Origin: Pseudomonadota bacterium
GTDB lineage: Bacteria; Pseudomonadota; Gammaproteobacteria; Enterobacterales; Enterobacteriaceae
DNA: 14,033 nucleotides
NCBI GenBank assembly: GCA_023454395.1
Contig: JAEYFY010000098.1
Span: 1-14,033 of the forward strand
Reading direction: 5' to 3'
The translations under genes were made by a program, and so were the position numbers. Positions 1 to 7,422 of this stretch are shown here, piece by piece. Below the pieces are notes generated by a model. The model was given only the letters and a program-made list of their open reading frames with translations, searched no databases and was not told the DNA's origin. Numbering within the stretch: the stretch's first letter is position 1; each line of letters starts with the position of its first letter.

Positions 1-50
1 CAGATAATCACTCAATTTGTATAATGGTGATTATATTTAATATAGGGTGT

Positions 51-79
51 TTGTTCGTCTTTCTGGCTAATGGTATAGT
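51..79 (+). promoter_or_regulatory. Candidate sigma-70 promoter upstream of uppS
   Basis: A TTGTTC hexamer (51-56) is followed after exactly 17 bases by TATAGT (74-79). The -10 hexamer is preceded by TGG, giving an extended -10 element (TGnTATAGT). The -10 matches consensus at five of six positions, while the -35 matches at only three, so the extended -10 carries most of the weight. Transcription would begin near position 86. That places the short leucine-rich frame (102-140) and the terminator (164-187) inside the leader, ahead of uppS. This is a pattern match only. AT-rich DNA yields such matches by chance. Confidence 0.4.
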
Positions 80-101
80 TGCCGAATCACTAAAGACAAT
101 A

Positions 102-140
102 ATGAAAATTAACAGTTCATTACTAAGGCTATTGCTTTAG
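102..140 (+). CDS. Possible leucine-rich leader peptide (12 codons)
   Basis: ATG at 102 opens a 12-codon frame ending at TAG (138-140), encoding MKINSSLLRLLL. Five of the last six sense codons are leucine and use four different codons (TTA, CTA, CTA, TTG, CTT). The leucine run falls on the first hairpin of the leader (123-140), the position where a stalled ribosome would change downstream folding in a classical attenuator. Evidence against is substantial: the upstream AAAG (92-95) is only a weak ribosome site, the same frame stays open back to position 3, and AT-rich DNA makes leucine codons common. uppS also has no obvious link to leucine supply. This is a candidate only. Confidence 0.18.
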   Translation: MKINSSLLRLLL

Positions 141-163
141 CAACTTTGAGGCTTTGCCAAAGG

Positions 164-187
164 CCGTGGGTGACACGGTTTTTTTTT
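164..187 (+). terminator. Intrinsic terminator upstream of uppS
   Basis: The stem pairs CCGTG (164-168) with CACGG (174-178) around the loop GGTGA. It is followed immediately by nine T residues (179-187). The stem can lengthen at its foot by pairing AAGG (160-163) with the first Ts. This is a textbook Rho-independent terminator on the + strand. It lies 63 bases before the uppS start, so it either ends transcription arriving from upstream (dxr in related genomes, not visible here) or acts as a leader terminator for the candidate promoter at 51-79. uppS would then need read-through or a promoter in 188-250, where I see no good one. Confidence 0.7.
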
Positions 188-250
188 GTGCATAGGTTAT
201 CCGAAGAGGACTGTCTGTATTAGTATCAGATTAGCAAAGGGTTAAATTGA

Positions 251-1009
251 GTGAACTTATCCAGTGACGATTCATCCGCATCAAAACCAAAGCATGTTGC
301 TATCATTATGGATGGCAATGGACGCTGGGCTAAAAAGCAAGGGAAACTCCGAGTAACGGGGCATCGCGCGGGAATTAAAGCAGTTCGGGATGCGGTTAGC
401 TTTTCCGTAAAACACAAAATTGAATCACTAACGTTATATGCATTTAGTAGCGAAAATTGGAATAGACCAGAGCAGGAAGTCAGTTCTCTCATGGAGTTAT
501 TTGTTTTTGCTTTAGATAACGAAGTGAAAAGCCTGCATAAACATAATGTTAAATTGACTGTCATTGGTGATATCAGCCGTTTTAGCCGCCGTTTACAAGA
601 TCGAATTAAAAGTTCTGTAGCGCTCACTGCGAATAATACAGGGCTTAATTTAAATATTGCGGCTAATTATGGCGGTCGATGGGATATTACTCAAAGCGTA
701 AAACAATTAGCAACATCCCTCGCAAAAGGGGAAATTAGTCTCGACGATATTAATGAAAATACAATATCTTCACATCTTTGTTTGCAGGATCAGCCTGATG
801 TCGATCTTGTTATTCGTACAGGTGGCGAGCATCGTATAAGTAATTTTCTTATTTGGCAGATTGCTTATGCTGAGCTGTATTTTACACAGGTTTTATGGCC
901 TGATTTTGATGAACAAGTTTTTCAGAATGCATTAGATGCTTTTGCTAAACGGGAAAGACGTTTCGGTGGTACTACATCAGAAACAGATACTATAAATCTG
1001 GGAGGATAA
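251..1009 (+). CDS. uppS: Undecaprenyl diphosphate synthase (cis-prenyltransferase)
   Basis: UppS (IspU) adds eight isopentenyl diphosphates in cis configuration to farnesyl diphosphate. The C55 product becomes the lipid carrier for peptidoglycan, O-antigen and other surface glycans; the enzyme is cytosolic and membrane-associated. The 252-residue protein is close to the E. coli length. It shows the family's diphosphate-binding motif MDGNGRW with catalytic Asp21, His38 in GHRAG, the LYAFSSENWNRP block (about 62-73), and the C-terminal RTGGEHRISNFL signature followed by AELYF...WPDFDE. The start is GTG, with AAAGGG (236-241) nine bases upstream. The gene ends one base before cdsA, and its last codons contain the cdsA ribosome site, so the two are probably translationally coupled. 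Family assignment is secure. Confidence 0.97.
   Translation: MNLSSDDSSASKPKHVAIIMDGNGRWAKKQGKLRVTGHRAGIKAVRDAVSFSVKHKIESLTLYAFSSENWNRPEQEVSSLMELFVFALDNEVKSLHKHNVKLTVIGDISRFSRRLQDRIKSSVALTANNTGLNLNIAANYGGRWDITQSVKQLATSLAKGEISLDDINENTISSHLCLQDQPDVDLVIRTGGEHRISNFLIWQIAYAELYFTQVLWPDFDEQVFQNALDAFAKRERRFGGTTSETDTINLGG
1000..1005 (+). promoter_or_regulatory. Ribosome binding site of cdsA inside the uppS end
   Basis: GGGAGG at 1000-1005 lies five bases before the TTG at 1011. It fixes TTG as the cdsA start, since no in-frame ATG is nearby and the protein beginning there (MLKYR) matches the family N-terminus. The site is made of the last glycine codons of uppS, so ribosomes finishing uppS uncover it. 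Confidence 0.8.
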
Positions 1010-1010
1010 C

Positions 1011-1874
1011 TTGCTTAAGTATCGTGTCATCACTGCATTAATTTTAATCCCTATTGTTATTGCTGCACTATTTCTACTTCCTCCAGCAGGTTTTGGATTG
1101 GTCATTATCGCAATATCAGGCTTAGCGGGTTGGGAATGGGCGCAATTTATTGGCTGGCATTCTCAAGGTAAACGTATTGCGACAGGGATCGGTTTTGCTG
1201 CATTGTTAGTGATTATGCAGTTTTCTTTACCTAATTTTGACCACCTACTAGACACTCCAATGATAAAAAATGGTTTGTGGGCGGGTTTAATTTGGTGGGT
1301 AGCAGCAATTTTATTAGTTGTAAGTTATCCTAATTCAGCCAATATGTGGAAAAATTCAGTTTTTATTAAGCTATTGTTCGGTATATTGACGATTGTTCCT
1401 TTTTATTGTGGCATGATGGCGCTGCGTATGTTGGGTTATAACACTGACACTTATACAGGCGCATGGTGGTTACTGTATGTCATGTTATTAGTTTGGGCTG
1501 CTGACTCTGGTGCTTATGCTTTCGGGCGTTTAATCGGGAAACATAAGATGGCACCTAAAGTATCCCCAGGTAAAACCCTTGAAGGGTTAGTTGGTGGGTT
1601 GATTACGGCAGGTATTGCATCGTGGTTATTTACTTATTTTGCACCTGTGACTGAAGTCCCCAATAACTTGTTATTAATATCTGGCGTTGTTGTCATAGTA
1701 TCCGTATTTGGTGACCTAGCTGAAAGCATGTTTAAACGTGTTTCAGGCATTAAAGACAGTAGCCAATTGATACCGGGGCATGGCGGTGTGCTTGATAGAA
1801 TTGATAGTTTGACTGCGGCTATCCCAGTCTTTGCAGGATTGGTCTTTCTGATTTCTTCTGGCTTTAAACTATAA
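1011..1874 (+). CDS. cdsA: Phosphatidate cytidylyltransferase (CDP-diglyceride synthase)
   Basis: CdsA converts phosphatidic acid and CTP to CDP-diacylglycerol, the common precursor of phosphatidylethanolamine, phosphatidylglycerol and cardiolipin, in the inner membrane. The 287-residue protein is strongly hydrophobic, with roughly eight membrane segments, the first at about residues 7-40. It carries the family hallmarks: WAADSGAY and GKHKMAPKVSPGKT in the middle, GDLAESMFKR, and the signature PGHGGVLDRIDSL starting at Pro255, whose Asp262 and Asp265 belong to the metal-binding set. The E. coli enzyme is about 285 residues. The start is TTG, supported by a strong GGGAGG site five bases upstream. 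The gene sits one base after uppS and nine bases before rseP. Nothing is missing from the active-site motifs. Confidence 0.96.
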   Translation: MLKYRVITALILIPIVIAALFLLPPAGFGLVIIAISGLAGWEWAQFIGWHSQGKRIATGIGFAALLVIMQFSLPNFDHLLDTPMIKNGLWAGLIWWVAAILLVVSYPNSANMWKNSVFIKLLFGILTIVPFYCGMMALRMLGYNTDTYTGAWWLLYVMLLVWAADSGAYAFGRLIGKHKMAPKVSPGKTLEGLVGGLITAGIASWLFTYFAPVTEVPNNLLLISGVVVIVSVFGDLAESMFKRVSGIKDSSQLIPGHGGVLDRIDSLTAAIPVFAGLVFLISSGFKL

Positions 1875-1883
1875 AGGTAAGTA

Positions 1884-3236
1884 ATGGGTATCCTGTGGAA
1901 TCTTGCCGCGTTTATTATCGTTTTAGGTATTTTAATTACGGTACATGAATTTGGGCATTTTTGGGTAGCTAGGCGCTGTGGTATTTATGTTGAGCGTTTT
2001 TCTATTGGCTTTGGAAAAGCAATTTGGCGCAAAATAGATAAACATGGCACTGAATTTGTTATCGCATGGATACCTTTGGGTGGCTATGTAAAAATGTTAG
2101 ATGAAAGAGTTGCTGAGGTTGCACCTGAGCGCCGTCATCTTGCATTTAATAATAAAACAGTTGGCCAACGTGCTGCGGTTGTTGCCGCAGGACCTATTGC
2201 CAATTTTTTGTTAGCGATAGTCGCCTATTGGATAGTTTTTATGATAGGTGTTCCTGCATTAAAACCTATAATTGCAGACATTCGTCCGAATTCTATCGCA
2301 GAACAAGCAAAATTAACGCCTGGAATGGAACTAAAATCCGTTGCAGGTATCGAAACGCCTGATCAGAATGCAGTTCGTTTAGCGTTAGTTGGTCAAATTG
2401 GTGCCAAAGAGGTTTCATTCGTTGTTTCAGATCCAAATTCTCTTTCTGAGAGTGAGAATATACTGAATTTACAACAATGGAGTTTTGACCCCGAAAAACA
2501 AGATCCTATCTTGTCCCTAGGGATAATGCCTGTTGGCGCACGATTAGACTCAAAGATTATTGAAGTTACGGAAGGCTCCGCTGCTGAAAAAGCGGGTTTA
2601 CAGGCAGGGGATCGTATCGTTAAAGTTGACGGTCAGCCAATTGATACATGGCATCCATTTACTTATTTTGTTCGACAAAGTCCAAATAAGGTCTTGGAGC
2701 TTCTTGTTGAACGTAACGGCTCTTCGTTGATGTTAAATATTACACCGACAGCTGTTGCACTGAAAGATGGTACTGAAGTCGGGCAAGTTGGTGCGCAATT
2801 GCAAATATTACCTCCTGATGAGCAATATTTGATAATGCAGCAATACAACCCATTTTCAGCGCTCTATGAAGCATCTGATAAAACATGGCAGTTGATGGGT
2901 TTAACTGTCAAAATGATTGGCAAGTTAGTCGTAGGTGACGTCAAATTAACTAACCTTAGTGGACCTGTTTCTATCGCGAAAGGCGCAGGAATGTCTGCTG
3001 ATTCTGGTTTTATTTATTATTTGATGTTTATGGCGCTTATCAGTGTCAATTTGGGGATCATTAACTTGTTTCCCCTGCCTGTCCTAGATGGCGGGCACCT
3101 GCTTTTCCTGGTTATCGAGAAGATAAAGGGAGGGCCGGTATCTGAGCGTGTACAAGATTTCTGTTATCGTATTGGTATTATGGCACTGATGCTTTTAATG
3201 GGACTTGCACTTTTCAATGATTTCTCTCGCTTATAA
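1884..3236 (+). CDS. rseP: Site-2 intramembrane zinc metalloprotease RseP
   Basis: RseP is the inner-membrane protease that makes the second cut in anti-sigma factor RseA after DegS, releasing sigma-E when outer-membrane assembly fails. It also clears remnant signal peptides. At 450 residues it equals E. coli RseP. The zinc motif HEFGH (His21, Glu22, His25) lies in the first membrane segment, and the third zinc ligand Asp402 lies in [12 protein letters not shown] near the C-terminus. Between them are two periplasmic PDZ domains; the second contains [16 protein letters not shown] from about residue 237. The C-terminal stretch [15 protein letters not shown] and the end SRL match E. coli. AAGG (1874-1877) precedes the ATG by six bases. 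Placement directly before bamA links the stress sensor to the machine it protects. Confidence 0.97.
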   Translation: MGILWNLAAFIIVLGILITVHEFGHFWVARRCGIYVERFSIGFGKAIWRKIDKHGTEFVIAWIPLGGYVKMLDERVAEVAPERRHLAFNNKTVGQRAAVVAAGPIANFLLAIVAYWIVFMIGVPALKPIIADIRPNSIAEQAKLTPGMELKSVAGIETPDQNAVRLALVGQIGAKEVSFVVSDPNSLSESENILNLQQWSFDPEKQDPILSLGIMPVGARLDSKIIEVTEGSAAEKAGLQAGDRIVKVDGQPIDTWHPFTYFVRQSPNKVLELLVERNGSSLMLNITPTAVALKDGTEVGQVGAQLQILPPDEQYLIMQQYNPFSALYEASDKTWQLMGLTVKMIGKLVVGDVKLTNLSGPVSIAKGAGMSADSGFIYYLMFMALISVNLGIINLFPLPVLDGGHLLFLVIEKIKGGPVSERVQDFCYRIGIMALMLLMGLALFNDFSRL

Positions 3237-3275
3237 TTGGTAAGCAGGGACCGGTTAGGAAAACACAAAACAACG

Positions 3276-5678
3276 ATGGCGATGAAAAAGTTGCTTATAG
3301 CGTCGCTGCTGCTGGGCAGCGCCACTGCATACGGTTCAGACGGATTCGTAGTTCAGGACATTCAATTTGAAGGTCTTCAACGCGTCGCCGTTGGTGCAGC
3401 ATTACTGAACATGCCTGTCCGGGTTGGAGACTCGGTCGGTAATGATGATATCAGCCGAACTATCCGTTCATTATTTGCGACAGGAAACTTTGATGATGTT
3501 CGTGTCCTGCGTGACGGAAATACTCTGATTGTTCAAGTAAAAGAGCGTCCAACTATTGCCAGCATTACTTTCTCTGGTAACAAAGCAATCAAGGAAGAGA
3601 TGCTAAAACAGAACCTTGATGCTTCTAACATTCGTATTGGTGAAACGCTTGACCGTACAATGCTAGCGAATATCGAGAAAGGGCTTGAAGATTTCTATTA
3701 TAGTGTTGGTAAATATAATGCAACTGTAAAAGTGGTTGTTACACCTCTTCCTCGTAATCGTGTTGACTTAAAACTCGTGTTTGCAGAGGGTGTTTCAGCA
3801 ACTATTCAGCAAATCAACATTGTTGGTAATAAAGCATTTTCTACGGCTGAGTTAGTTAACCGCTTCCAATTACGTGATGATGTTCCTTGGTGGAACTTAG
3901 CGGCTGATGAAAAATATCAGAAGCAAAAATTGGCTGGTGACTTAGAAACATTAAGAAGCTTCTATCTTGATCGTGGTTATGCACGTTTTGATATTGAATC
4001 GACGAATGTTAGTTTAACGCCAGACAAAAAAGGAATTTACATTACCATTAACCTGAAAGAAGGTGATAAATACACAGTAGAAAATACTGAGGTCAATGGT
4101 AATACAGCGGGTTATACTAAACAAATTGAAGAGCTTATCGAAATTGCACCTGGCTCTCTTTATAATGGCGCGCAAGTCACTAAAACAGAAAATGATATTA
4201 AAAATCTGTTAGGTCGTTATGGCTATGCTTATCCTCGCGTTATGACAAACCCTGAAATTAATGATGAAAATAAAACCGTGAAACTGCATGTAAACGTAGA
4301 TGCAGGAAACCGCTTCTATGTTCGTCAAGTCCGTTTCGCTGGTAATGACATCACTAAAGACTCTGTTTTACGTCGTGAAATGCGTCAAATGGAAGGTGCA
4401 TGGTTAGGTAGCGATTTAGTTGAACAAGGTAAAGAGCGTTTAAATCGTTTAGGTTATTTTGAAACGGTTGAAACAGAAACTCAGCGTATTCCTGGTTCTC
4501 CTGATCAGGTTGATATCGTTTATCGCGTAAAAGAGCGTAACACAGGCTCCCTTAACTTTGGTGTCGGTTTCGGTACTGAAAGTGGTGTGAGCTTCCAAGT
4601 GGGTGTTACTCAAGATAACTGGTTAGGTACAGGTAACGCAGTTGCTATTAATGCGAGTAAAAATGATTACTCAACTTATGCAGAATTATCTGTGACTGAC
4701 CCATACTTTACCGTTAATGGTGTGAGTTTAGGCGGTCGAGTTTTCTATAATGACTTCCGCGCTAATGATGCTGATTTATCAGGTTATACCAATAAATCTT
4801 ATGGTCTAGATGGTACATTAGGCTTCCCAATTAATGAATATAACTCAGCACGTCTTGGCTTAGGCTATACTCATAATGGTCTATCACGTATGGAACCGCA
4901 GGTTGCTATGTGGCGCTACCTAGAAAGTATGGGTGAAAATCCTGGCTTTGATAAACGTGAATCGTTTAACGCTGATGACTATACTGTCAGTCTGGGTTGG
5001 ACATTTAATAACTTAAACAAAGGTTTCTTCCCAACCTCAGGTGCGAGAAGTAACTTAAGTGGACGTGTGACTATACCTGGCTCTGACAACAAGTACTATA
5101 AAGTTACTTGGGACGGTATGTACTATTACCCAATTAATGAGAAAGAGTCTTGGGTAACCTTACTTAAAGGGCGTTTAGGCTACGGCGATGGTTTAGGTGG
5201 TAAAGAATTACCATTCTATGAAAACTTCTATGCAGGTGGTTCTGGCACAGTTCGTGGTTTCCGCTCAAATAATATCGGCCCTAAAGCGATTTATTTGCAG
5301 AAAAAAGACGGTGTAGTATCACCAAAACCGGGTGAGCCATCTAGCGATGCTATCGGTGGTAACGCAATGGCGGTGGCAAGTTTTGAGCTGATCACTCCAA
5401 CGCCATTTGTAGATGATAAATACTCATCTTCAGTCAGAACGTCTCTGTTTGTTGATGCAGGTACGGTGTGGGATACTAAGTGGAGTAGCACTAACTCAGC
5501 TTGGACAGCAGGTATGCCTGATTATAGCCGTGCAAGTGATATACGTGTTTCAACCGGTGTTGCGTTACAATGGTTATCTCCTTTAGGTCCGTTAGTATTC
5601 TCTTATGCTAAGCCAATAAAAGATTACGAAGGCGATAAATCAGAGCAATTCCAGTTTAATATTGGTAGAACGTGGTAG
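3276..5678 (+). CDS. bamA: Outer membrane protein assembly factor BamA
   Basis: BamA is the essential core of the BAM complex, which folds and inserts beta-barrel proteins into the outer membrane. The 800-residue precursor has a signal peptide cleaved after about Gly20 (ATAYG|SDGF), five POTRA domains (about 21-420) and a 16-strand barrel. The conserved VRGF of loop 6 is at 659-662, with Arg660 equivalent to E. coli Arg661, and the chain ends in the expected aromatic residue (GRTW). The start is the ATG giving MAMKKLL, as in E. coli. An in-frame TTG at 3237 would add 13 residues before the signal peptide and is disfavoured. The likely ribosome site AGGA (3257-3260) is distant. Oddly, the protein has no cysteine, and loop 6 (about 675-691) is shorter than in E. 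coli. Confidence 0.97.
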   Translation: MAMKKLLIASLLLGSATAYGSDGFVVQDIQFEGLQRVAVGAALLNMPVRVGDSVGNDDISRTIRSLFATGNFDDVRVLRDGNTLIVQVKERPTIASITFSGNKAIKEEMLKQNLDASNIRIGETLDRTMLANIEKGLEDFYYSVGKYNATVKVVVTPLPRNRVDLKLVFAEGVSATIQQINIVGNKAFSTAELVNRFQLRDDVPWWNLAADEKYQKQKLAGDLETLRSFYLDRGYARFDIESTNVSLTPDKKGIYITINLKEGDKYTVENTEVNGNTAGYTKQIEELIEIAPGSLYNGAQVTKTENDIKNLLGRYGYAYPRVMTNPEINDENKTVKLHVNVDAGNRFYVRQVRFAGNDITKDSVLRREMRQMEGAWLGSDLVEQGKERLNRLGYFETVETETQRIPGSPDQVDIVYRVKERNTGSLNFGVGFGTESGVSFQVGVTQDNWLGTGNAVAINASKNDYSTYAELSVTDPYFTVNGVSLGGRVFYNDFRANDADLSGYTNKSYGLDGTLGFPINEYNSARLGLGYTHNGLSRMEPQVAMWRYLESMGENPGFDKRESFNADDYTVSLGWTFNNLNKGFFPTSGARSNLSGRVTIPGSDNKYYKVTWDGMYYYPINEKESWVTLLKGRLGYGDGLGGKELPFYENFYAGGSGTVRGFRSNNIGPKAIYLQKKDGVVSPKPGEPSSDAIGGNAMAVASFELITPTPFVDDKYSSSVRTSLFVDAGTVWDTKWSSTNSAWTAGMPDYSRASDIRVSTGVALQWLSPLGPLVFSYAKPIKDYEGDKSEQFQFNIGRTW

Positions 5679-5694
5679 CGATGTAAGTAAAGTT

Positions 5695-5726
5695 GATGCC
5701 TGATTCACAATGCTGAAAAAGGCATC
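5695..5726. repeat. Inverted repeat in the bamA-skp gap
   Basis: GATGCC (5695-5700) and GGCATC (5721-5726) form a perfect six-base inverted repeat around a 20-base loop, in the 92 bases between bamA and skp. No T-run follows on either strand, so it is not an intrinsic terminator. It could be a modest RNA hairpin that affects processing or stability, or chance. The rest of the gap is AT-rich and leads into the skp ribosome site. Confidence 0.3.
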
Positions 5727-5757
5727 CGATTTCTGACAAAAAATTATTTTTGGTTTT

Positions 5758-5763
5758 AAGGAG
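5758..5763 (+). promoter_or_regulatory. Ribosome binding site deciding the GTG start of skp
   Basis: AAGGAG (5758-5763) is a near-perfect Shine-Dalgarno sequence seven bases before GTG at 5771. The site lies inside any longer version of the frame (for example from TTG at 5750), which argues for GTG 5771 as the true start. The resulting MKKLLCAAALG is a normal signal-peptide start. Confidence 0.85.
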
Positions 5764-5770
5764 TTTAATC

Positions 5771-6268
5771 GTGAAAAAATTGTTATGTGCCGCTGCCCTA
5801 GGAATGGCATTGACCATGTCAGCAGGTGTTCAAGCCGCAGATAAAGTAGGTGTTGTGAACATCGGTCAAGTTCTCCAACAAATTCCTAACCGTGATGCGG
5901 TAGAGAAACAATTGGAAAATGAATTCAAATCACGTGACACTGAATTGCAGAATTTAGGTAAATCATTACAGACAGCTGTTGAGAAATATCAAAAAGACGC
6001 ACCAACGATGAATGCAACACAACGTGCAAATACAGAGAAAGATCTGGTTGCTAAACGTGAAGCATATGCACAAAAAGCACAAGCTTTTGAGCAAGACTTT
6101 AGCCGTCGTCAAGCTGAAGAACGCAATAAAATCATGAAACGTGTATTAGACGCTGTTGATGCAGTAGCGAAGAAAGAAGGCTATGATGTGATCCTTGATG
6201 CTAACACTGTACCTTATTTCGCAGATGGTAAAGATATTACTGCTCAGGTTCAAAAACAGGTTAAATAA
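5771..6268 (+). CDS. skp: Periplasmic chaperone Skp (OmpH)
   Basis: Skp is a trimeric 'jellyfish' chaperone that holds unfolded outer-membrane proteins in the periplasm and delivers them to BAM. The 165-residue precursor has a signal peptide with a basic MKK start, a hydrophobic core and probable cleavage after Ala22 (GVQA|ADK). The mature part opens with the strand DKVGVVNIGQVLQQI. It continues as a long charged alpha-helical hairpin (KAQAFEQD, RRQAEERNKIMKRV) and returns to the trimer body (VILDANTVPYF, KDITAQVQKQVK). The E. coli precursor is 161 residues and the helical arms diverge more than the neighbours do. The start is GTG with a strong AAGGAG site. Stop TAA is followed directly by TAG and the lpxD ATG, suggesting coupling. 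Confidence 0.94.
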   Translation: MKKLLCAAALGMALTMSAGVQAADKVGVVNIGQVLQQIPNRDAVEKQLENEFKSRDTELQNLGKSLQTAVEKYQKDAPTMNATQRANTEKDLVAKREAYAQKAQAFEQDFSRRQAEERNKIMKRVLDAVDAVAKKEGYDVILDANTVPYFADGKDITAQVQKQVK

Positions 6269-6271
6269 TAG

Positions 6272-7300
6272 ATGTTTTCAATTCGATTAGCTGATCTTGC
6301 TCAGCAGTTGAATGCACAGTTACACGGCGATGGTGATATCACTATCGCCGGTCTTGCTTCAATGAGCCTAGCAAATAGCGAACAAATTACATTTCTTTCT
6401 GATAGTCGCTATCGTGAAAAATTAAGTGAATGTCAGGCTGCTGCCGTTGTATTAACAGAGGCTGATCTTCCATTTTGTCCCGTTGCCGCACTTGTGGTGA
6501 AAAACCCGTATCTTGCCTATGCTCAAATGGCGCAGATTATGGATACAACACCGCAGCCAGCACAGGATATTCACCCAAGTGCTGTTATTTCTCCTGATGC
6601 TAAATTAGGAAAAAATGTATCAGTGGGTGCAAATGCCGTTATCGAATCTGATGTTATTCTTGGTGATAATGTTGTGATTGGTGCCGGTTGTTTTGTGGGT
6701 AAAAAAGCACATATTGGTGATAATAGCCGTTTATGGGCAAATGTATCTGTTTATCATGAAGTTATCATTGGTAAAGATTGTTTGGTTCAATCAGGTACTG
6801 TGATTGGTTCAGATGGTTTTGGTTATGCTAATGAACGTGGTAATTGGATCAAAATTCCACAATTAGGTTCAGTGGTGATTGGTGATCGCGTTGAAATCGG
6901 TGCATGTACTACAATTGACCGAGGCGCATTAGATAACACAGTTATCGGTAATGGTGTTATCATTGATAACCAGTGCCAAATCGCACATAACGTCATTATT
7001 GGTGATAATACCGCTGTTGCGGGTGGTGTCATCATGGCGGGCAGCCTGAAAATAGGTCGCTATTGTATGATTGGTGGAGCAAGTGTTATCAATGGTCACA
7101 TGGAAATCTGTGATAAAGTCACGGTAACAGGTATGGGCATGGTAATGCGTCCTATCACTGAGCCGGGTGTTTATTCTTCAGGAATTCCACTGCAATCGAA
7201 TAAAGCATGGCGTAAAACCGCAGCACTTGTGTTGCGAATTGATGAAATGCAAAAAAGGCTCAAGTCGCTTGAACGTCAAGTAGAAAGTAGCGACAAGTAA
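6272..7300 (+). CDS. lpxD: UDP-3-O-(3-hydroxyacyl)glucosamine N-acyltransferase
   Basis: LpxD performs the third step of lipid A synthesis, transferring a 3-hydroxyacyl chain from acyl-carrier protein to the 2-amino group of UDP-3-O-acylglucosamine in the cytoplasm. The 342 residues (E. coli 341) comprise an N-terminal uridine-binding domain (about 1-100, starting [13 protein letters not shown]), a left-handed parallel beta-helix of hexapeptide repeats (about 101-300), and a C-terminal helix that ends with [15 protein letters not shown]. Catalytic His239 sits in the conserved DNQCQIAHN. Conserved blocks TIDRGALD and [15 protein letters not shown] are present. No strong ribosome site precedes the ATG; the last skp codons contain an AGG (6258-6260), and coupling to skp is likely. 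It is followed by a 122-base gap with a strong hairpin. Confidence 0.97.
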   Translation: MFSIRLADLAQQLNAQLHGDGDITIAGLASMSLANSEQITFLSDSRYREKLSECQAAAVVLTEADLPFCPVAALVVKNPYLAYAQMAQIMDTTPQPAQDIHPSAVISPDAKLGKNVSVGANAVIESDVILGDNVVIGAGCFVGKKAHIGDNSRLWANVSVYHEVIIGKDCLVQSGTVIGSDGFGYANERGNWIKIPQLGSVVIGDRVEIGACTTIDRGALDNTVIGNGVIIDNQCQIAHNVIIGDNTAVAGGVIMAGSLKIGRYCMIGGASVINGHMEICDKVTVTGMGMVMRPITEPGVYSSGIPLQSNKAWRKTAALVLRIDEMQKRLKSLERQVESSDK

Positions 7301-7334
7301 CAATATACGTCATTGACGAATGTTACCCATTTTG

Positions 7335-7374
7335 CGACCTGCGGGTTAACTCACTTTTGAGTCACAGCAGGTCG
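7335..7374. repeat. Nested inverted repeat (hairpin) between lpxD and fabZ
   Basis: CGACCTGC (7335-7342) pairs perfectly with GCAGGTCG (7367-7374). Nested inside, ACTCA (7349-7353) pairs with TGAGT (7358-7362) around a four-base loop (7354-7357). The resulting RNA would be a strong two-part hairpin with an asymmetric internal loop. No T-run follows, so it is not a standard intrinsic terminator on either strand. Roles consistent with its position are protection of the lpxD 3' end, an RNase site separating the two messages, or a protein-binding palindrome. A weak promoter-like pair (TTGAGT 7357-7362, TATTAA 7381-7386, 18 bases apart) overlaps its distal half and could supply fabZ. Confidence 0.55.
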
Positions 7375-7422
7375 TGTCATTATTAATTAGACTCAGTTTT
7401 ATTAGACAGGAAGAGTATTGCA

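Larger units (their letters stand above)
86..187 (+). ncRNA. Candidate short structured transcript: attenuator leader or small RNA
   Basis: If the promoter at 51-79 is used and the terminator at 164-187 works, the product is an RNA of about 100 nucleotides. It can fold into consecutive hairpins: 123-128 with 135-140 (six pairs, loop 129-134), 144-148 with 158-162 (five pairs), and the terminator stem 164-168 with 174-178. A competing small hairpin pairs 132-135 with 140-143 and is mutually exclusive with the first. Alternating pairings plus a terminator ahead of a gene is the architecture of attenuator leaders, but a stable small RNA would look similar. No known RNA family was recognised. The 5' end is inferred. 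Confidence 0.3.

Noticed and set aside
20..25. Perfect TATAAT hexamer.
   Set aside because: Its -35 partner would fall at or before the window edge, so it cannot be judged; TATAAT alone is common in AT-rich DNA.
3..140. A frame open from position 3 to the TAG at 138-140, which could encode a small hydrophobic protein of 38 residues from ATG 24.
   Set aside because: There is no ribosome site before ATG 24, the sequence resembles no family I know (it is not the Dxr C-terminus), and the candidate promoter lies inside it.
226..627. A 133-codon open frame on the - strand across uppS.
   Set aside because: It lies antisense inside a clearly conserved gene, has no recognisable domain, and its composition is that expected of a shadow frame.
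3200..3227. GGGACTT with a TCTCT 16 bases later, just before bamA, as a possible sigma-E promoter.
   Set aside because: The -10 part is poor and the segment encodes the strictly conserved RseP C-terminus, so the match is not independent evidence.
3237..3275. In-frame TTG that would extend BamA by 13 residues.
   Set aside because: The extension would put charged residues before a normal signal peptide; the ATG at 3276 gives the conserved MAMKKLL start.
3892..3921. GGAACTT followed by TCAGA, resembling a sigma-E promoter inside bamA.
   Set aside because: The spacer is 18 bases, too long, and the hexamer encodes conserved BamA residues (Trp-Asn-Leu).
7313..7341. TTGACG at 7313-7318 as a -35 element for fabZ.
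   Set aside because: No acceptable -10 hexamer occurs 16-18 bases downstream; the sequence there is GC-rich and part of the hairpin.
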